Part shown: positions 41,874-45,446 of the stretch, piece after piece
Numbering within the stretch: the stretch's first letter is position 1
Layout of the letters: each line of letters opens with the position of its first letter
NCBI GenBank assembly: GCA_021826065.1
Contig: JAKADY010000024.1
Location: 1-45,446 of the forward strand
Length of the DNA: 45,446 nucleotides
Source: Pseudomonadota bacterium
GTDB lineage: Bacteria > Pseudomonadota > Gammaproteobacteria > Burkholderiales > Thiobacillaceae
Direction of reading: 5' to 3'
Notes under the pieces: generated by a model
Databases searched by the model: none
What the model was told of the DNA's origin: nothing
The model's input: only the letters and a program-made list of their open reading frames with translations
Translations under genes and position numbers: made by a program

Positions 41874-43292
41874 ATGACCGGCCCCACGCGCAACGCCAAA
41901 CCCCATCCCCAGCCCGTGCGCCGCGAGCACTGGTCCGGGCGGCTCGCCTTCGTGCTGGCCGCCACCGGTTCGGCCGTCGGACTGGGCAACATCTGGAAGT
42001 TCCCCTACATCACCGGGGTCAACGGCGGCGGCTGGTTCGTGCTGATCTATCTGATCTGCGTGGCGACTGTCGCCCTGCCCATCATGGTGGCGGAGATCAT
42101 GCTGGGCCGCGCTACCCAGCGCTCGCCCGTGCTGGCGTTTCGCAAGCTGGCCGGCCCGCGCAGCCCCTGGCAGGGGATCGGCTGGCTGGGGGTGGCGGCG
42201 GCCTTCGTGATCCTGTCCTATTACAGCGTGGTGGCCGGCTGGACCCTGCACTACAGCTGGCTGGCGCTCTCCCAGGGCTTTGCCGGGATGCAGCCGGCCG
42301 AGGTCGAGGCCCTGTTCGGCCAGGTCTATGCGGACCCCGGCATCAACCTGTTCTGGCACGGGTTGTTCATGCTGCTGACCATCGCCATCGTCGCCGCCGG
42401 GGTCAACGCCGGGGTGGAGCGCTGGAGCCGCATCCTCATGCCGTTGCTGTTCCTGATGATCCTGGCCCTGGTGCTGCGCGCGGCGGGCACCGACGGCTTC
42501 GGCCCGGCGCTCGACTTCGTCTTCGGCGCCCACAGCGACCGGCTCACCCCCGCCGGTGTGCTGGAGGCCCTGGGGCACAGCTTTTTCACCCTGAGCCTGG
42601 GCATGGGCGCCATGCTCACCTATGGCAGCTACCTGCGCGCGCGCGACGACGTGGTGACGACCTCGCTCGCCGTGGGCGGGCTGGACACCCTGATCTCGCT
42701 CATGGCCTGCATGATGATCTTCCCCATCATCTTCGTCGCCGGCCTGACACCGGCGGCGGGCCCCGGCCTGGTGTTCGTGAGCCTGCCCATCGCCTTCGGC
42801 CAACTGCCGGGCGGGGCGCTGTGGGCGGCGGTGTTCTTCGTGCTGCTCGCCGTGGCGGCGCTCACCAGCGCCATCTCGCTGCTGGAGGTGGCGGTGAGCC
42901 ACGCCATCGACTGGCGCGGGGTCTCGCGCCGGCGCGCCGCCATCGGCATCGGCGCGGTGATCTTCGTGTTGGGCATCCCCTCGGCCCTGTCCGGCGGCAC
43001 ACCGCTCTTCGGCAGCGACTTCGCCGCCGCCACCGAGGCCCTGTTCGGCGAGGGGCACGGCAAGAACTGGTTCGACCTGGCCGACTACCTGGCCAGCAAC
43101 TGGATGCTGCCCCTGGGTGGCCTGGGGATCGCCGTCTTCGTGGCCTGGCGCATGGGTGAACACGCCCGCGAACAGGCCTTCCGCGCCGGCAGTCGCTTCG
43201 CCCGCCTCTACTGGGGCTGGGTCTGGCTGCTGCGCTACATCGTGCCGGTGGGCGTGGTGGCCGTGTTCCTCCATGCCCTGGGCATCATTTGA
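41874..43292 (+). CDS. Sodium-dependent (NSS/SNF) transporter
   Basis: 472 residues from the ATG at 41874 with about 11-12 membrane segments. The first helix carries the family motif ATGSAVGLGNIWKFPYI (about 31-47), where sodium and substrate bind in LeuT-like transporters. Later hallmarks are FFTLSLGMGAMLTYGSYL and the C-terminal WGWVWLLRYIVPVGVV. Substrates of bacterial NSS proteins are usually amino acids; this one cannot be assigned. It lies 11 bp before the polyphosphate kinase-type gene, so cotranscription is likely. Confidence 0.92.
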   Translation: MTGPTRNAKPHPQPVRREHWSGRLAFVLAATGSAVGLGNIWKFPYITGVNGGGWFVLIYLICVATVALPIMVAEIMLGRATQRSPVLAFRKLAGPRSPWQGIGWLGVAAAFVILSYYSVVAGWTLHYSWLALSQGFAGMQPAEVEALFGQVYADPGINLFWHGLFMLLTIAIVAAGVNAGVERWSRILMPLLFLMILALVLRAAGTDGFGPALDFVFGAHSDRLTPAGVLEALGHSFFTLSLGMGAMLTYGSYLRARDDVVTTSLAVGGLDTLISLMACMMIFPIIFVAGLTPAAGPGLVFVSLPIAFGQLPGGALWAAVFFVLLAVAALTSAISLLEVAVSHAIDWRGVSRRRAAIGIGAVIFVLGIPSALSGGTPLFGSDFAAATEALFGEGHGKNWFDLADYLASNWMLPLGGLGIAVFVAWRMGEHAREQAFRAGSRFARLYWGWVWLLRYIVPVGVVAVFLHALGII

Positions 43293-43303
43293 GGAGACCG
43301 AGG

Positions 43304-44782
43304 ATGTTCGAATCCGCCGAGCTGGGCCACAAAGTCGACAAAAAGACCTATGAAGCCGAGTTGCCCGCCCTGCGCGAGGCCCTGCTCGACGCCCAATACG
43401 ACCTGATCGAGAGCCGGGCCTTTCCCGTGGTGATGATCGTCAGCGGGGTCAACGGCGGCGGCCGGCGCGAGTCGGTGCGCCTGCTCAATGCCTGGCTCGA
43501 CGCCCGCCACATCGACACGCACGGCCTGGGCGAGCCCTCCGACGAGGAGCGCGACCGCCCGCCGATGTGGCGCTTCTGGCGCCTGCTGCCGCCCAAGGGG
43601 CGCATGACCATCTTCCAGGGCTCCTGGTATAGCCAGGCCTTGATCGATCGCGTCTACGGACGCAGCAAGGTGGCCGACCTGGAGGAGGCGATGGAGCGCA
43701 ACCTGCGCTTCGAACAGATGCTGGCCGACGAGGGGGCGCTGATCCTCAAATTCTGGTTCCATTTGTCGAAAAAGGCCCAGGAGAAGCGCCTCAAAAGCCT
43801 GGAGAAGGACCCGCTCACGCGCTGGCGGGTAACCGAGCGCGACTGGGAACACTTCAAGCTCTACGACCGCTTCTACAAGACCGCCTCGCATGCCCTGCGC
43901 ATGACCAGCACCGCCGACGCCCCCTGGTACATCATCGAGGGTACGGACGAGCGTTACCGCAACCTGACGCTGGGCAAGATCGTCCTCACCGCCCTGCGCA
44001 AGCGGCTCGAGCTCACCCAGCCGCCGCCGCGGCCGCTCGCCACCCTGCCCAGCCTGCCGCGGGTCGATGAGCAGAATCTGCTGCGCAAGCTGGACATGAC
44101 GCTGAGGCTACCCAAGAAGACCTACGAGAAACAGCTGGAGACCTATCAGGGGCGGCTCGCCCTGCTCACCCGCGAGCCCGGCTTCCAGAACATCTCGGTC
44201 GTCGTCGTGTTCGAGGGCGTGGACGCCGCCGGCAAGGGCGGGGCCATACGCCGCATCATCAGCGCGCTCGACGCGCGCATGTACCAGATCATCCCAGTGG
44301 CCGCCCCCACCGACGAGGAGCGCGCCCACCCCTACCTCTGGCGTTTCTGGCGCCACATCCCACGGCGCGGGCGGCTCGCCATCTTCGACCGCTCCTGGTA
44401 CGGGCGGGTGCTGGTCGAGCGGGTCGAGGGCTTCTGCAGCGAGTACGACTGGATGCGCGCCTACAACGAGATCAACGACTTCGAGGCGCAGCTCGTCGAA
44501 CACCACATCGTGCTGGTGAAGTTCTGGCTGGCCATCAGCAAGGACGAGCAGCTCAGGCGCTTTAAGGCGCGCGAGCAGACCGGTTTCAAGCGCTTCAAGA
44601 TCACCGAGGAGGACTGGCGCAACCGCGAGAAGTGGGACCAGTACGAGGAAGCGGTGTGCGACATGATCGACCGCACCTCCACCGAGATCGCCCCCTGGAC
44701 CCTGGTCGAGGCGGAGGACAAGAACTATGCCCGCATCAAGGTGCTCAAGACCCTGTGCGAGCGCATCGAGGCGGCGCTGTGA
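43304..44782 (+). CDS. pap: Polyphosphate:AMP phosphotransferase (two-domain PPK2)
   Basis: 492 residues with two PPK2-type domains. The second (about 265-492) has an intact Walker A FEGVDAAGKGG (304-313) and FDRSWYGRVL (361-370), typical of active PPK2. The first (about 10-250) has GVNGGGRRE and FQGSWYSQ at the same positions, so lysine, aspartate and arginine are lost and it is probably catalytically dead. Members of this class convert AMP to ADP using polyphosphate. A GAGGA ribosome site precedes the ATG. Confidence 0.93.
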   Translation: MFESAELGHKVDKKTYEAELPALREALLDAQYDLIESRAFPVVMIVSGVNGGGRRESVRLLNAWLDARHIDTHGLGEPSDEERDRPPMWRFWRLLPPKGRMTIFQGSWYSQALIDRVYGRSKVADLEEAMERNLRFEQMLADEGALILKFWFHLSKKAQEKRLKSLEKDPLTRWRVTERDWEHFKLYDRFYKTASHALRMTSTADAPWYIIEGTDERYRNLTLGKIVLTALRKRLELTQPPPRPLATLPSLPRVDEQNLLRKLDMTLRLPKKTYEKQLETYQGRLALLTREPGFQNISVVVVFEGVDAAGKGGAIRRIISALDARMYQIIPVAAPTDEERAHPYLWRFWRHIPRRGRLAIFDRSWYGRVLVERVEGFCSEYDWMRAYNEINDFEAQLVEHHIVLVKFWLAISKDEQLRRFKAREQTGFKRFKITEEDWRNREKWDQYEEAVCDMIDRTSTEIAPWTLVEAEDKNYARIKVLKTLCERIEAAL

Positions 44783-44815
44783 GCGCCGGCCCGGCGGGTA
44801 GTCCCCGACCCCCGG

Positions 44816-45446
44816 TCACTGGGCGGCGAAGGTTTGTGCCTTCTGCACCGGGCAGAAGAACTGCTCGGTCACCAGCTCGGCCTCGACCCGGATCTCGCCG
44901 GGACGTTGCACACGGCTGACGACACGCCACTCGGCCTGTTCTCCCGCATTGAGGACGGGCAGCGTGGCCGTCATCCCACCCTCGGCCGCGGCCACCGGAC
45001 TGGGACCGGTGGCCGCGACATGGACCAGGCCCTCGCCCAGACGGATGCGCAGCTGGAGCTGGCTGAGCGCCTCGGCGCCGAGATTGCGCACGCGGATCAG
45101 GTGGGCGACCTCCTCGCCTGACTTGACTGCCTGAACCGGGCCGACGACCTCCAGCAGCGCCTCCGGCGAGGCCGTGACCAGGGTCTCCACCATCTGGACC
45201 TGCTCGCCGACCAGGGCGCTCGACGCCGTCGAGCGGAACTGGATGCGCCCGGCCCCGTCCGGCGCGAAGGTCGCGCACACGGTGCGCCGGGCCCCCCGCG
45301 GGATGGTATCGACGCTCCAGCTTAAGCGACGCTTATCGCTCACGTCCGCCCCGCCGAACACACAGTGCACTTTCGCCCCCTCGGGCATGGCCATGCTCAG
45401 GCGGGCCGGCGCCTCGGCATAGTCGCCGGTGTTCTGCAAGGTGCAG
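44816..45446 (-). CDS. Partial protein with DUF11/CARDB-like beta-sandwich repeats
   Basis: The frame is open from the right edge (about 209 residues), so the N-terminus is missing. The sequence alternates short beta-strand-like units with patterns such as LVHVAATGPSPV and EVAHLIRVRNLGAEALSQLQLRIRLGEGL, typical of DUF11/CARDB extracellular repeats. It ends QKAQTFAAQ. Such domains occur in large exported or surface proteins. Function unknown. It converges with pap with a 33-bp gap. Confidence 0.7.
   Translation of the reverse strand, partial: CTLQNTGDYAEAPARLSMAMPEGAKVHCVFGGADVSDKRRLSWSVDTIPRGARRTVCATFAPDGAGRIQFRSTASSALVGEQVQMVETLVTASPEALLEVVGPVQAVKSGEEVAHLIRVRNLGAEALSQLQLRIRLGEGLVHVAATGPSPVAAAEGGMTATLPVLNAGEQAEWRVVSRVQRPGEIRVEAELVTEQFFCPVQKAQTFAAQ

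Noticed and set aside
41802-43274. Minus-strand frame (490 codons) over the NSS transporter
   Set aside because: Gly/His/Glu-rich shadow; the plus strand has canonical NSS motifs.

Overview
The window is GC-rich proteobacterial chromosome, most likely from a sulfur-oxidising betaproteobacterium (Thiobacillus/Hydrogenophilales-like). This rests on gene content only: a Tat-exported SoxY at the left edge, a DsrC/TusE-type protein, a CNP1-family protein, a rubrerythrin/Fe-S/DUF3501 trio, a BtuM-like B12 transporter, a PP0621-type protein beside pilSR, and the dapA-bamC-MBL order. The genus is an inference. I see no rRNA, tRNA, CRISPR array, prophage or transposase gene.

Layout. 1-2035 (minus): partial soxY and a BepA-like M48 protease. 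2076-3453 (plus): moaC and a SUMF1-fold protein, converging on a tusE/dsrC-like gene (3603-3935, minus). 4044-6799 (plus): promoter, cobalamin riboswitch, btuB and a candidate btuM. 6805-25174 is almost entirely minus strand. Read in the direction of transcription it runs exbB, exbD, lpxK, ycaR-like, fliJ, fliK, fliL, fliM, fliN, fliO, fliP, fliQ, fliR, a methyltransferase, dapA, bamC, an MBL-fold hydrolase and rhlE, then DUF3301, the rubrerythrin operon, cfa and CNP1. 25588-30371 (plus): pcnB, folK, a deoxynucleoside kinase, panB, panC, panD. 30375-31285 (minus): ampD and a thioredoxin-like protein. 31411-33386 (plus): a PAS protein overlapping a chemoreceptor with a zinc-binding CZB domain. 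33406-36926 (minus): a small conserved protein, a PP0621-type protein, pilS, pilR. 37102-38067 (plus): a soluble PDC sensor. 38107-38715 (minus): an orphan FixJ-like regulator. 38920-44782 (plus): a PAS-PAS-GAF-GGDEF-EAL protein, an NSS transporter and a polyphosphate:AMP phosphotransferase. 44816-end (minus): a partial exported repeat-domain protein.

Functional themes are motility and surface behaviour (flagellar export and switch genes, type IV pilus regulation, chemoreceptor, c-di-GMP enzyme), envelope biogenesis (LpxK, BamC, ExbBD, BepA-like protease, AmpD, Cfa), cofactor supply (B12 uptake, molybdopterin, folate, pantothenate) and sulfur/redox chemistry. Two sequences fitting the sigma-28 (FliA) consensus lie upstream of the PAS/chemoreceptor pair and the GGDEF-EAL gene, suggesting both belong to the flagellar regulon.

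The strongest non-genic signal is a pair of 235-bp elements (22234-22468 and 25253-25487), about 96% identical, each with perfect 18-bp terminal inverted repeats and its own 5-bp AT-rich target duplication (TTAAA, ATAAT). They behave like a non-autonomous transposable element (MITE). One copy sits between fliJ and fliK, the other in the exbB/pcnB divergent region. Other repeats are heptamer arrays at gene junctions, a C-rich palindromic repeat family (two copies) and a REP-like palindrome.
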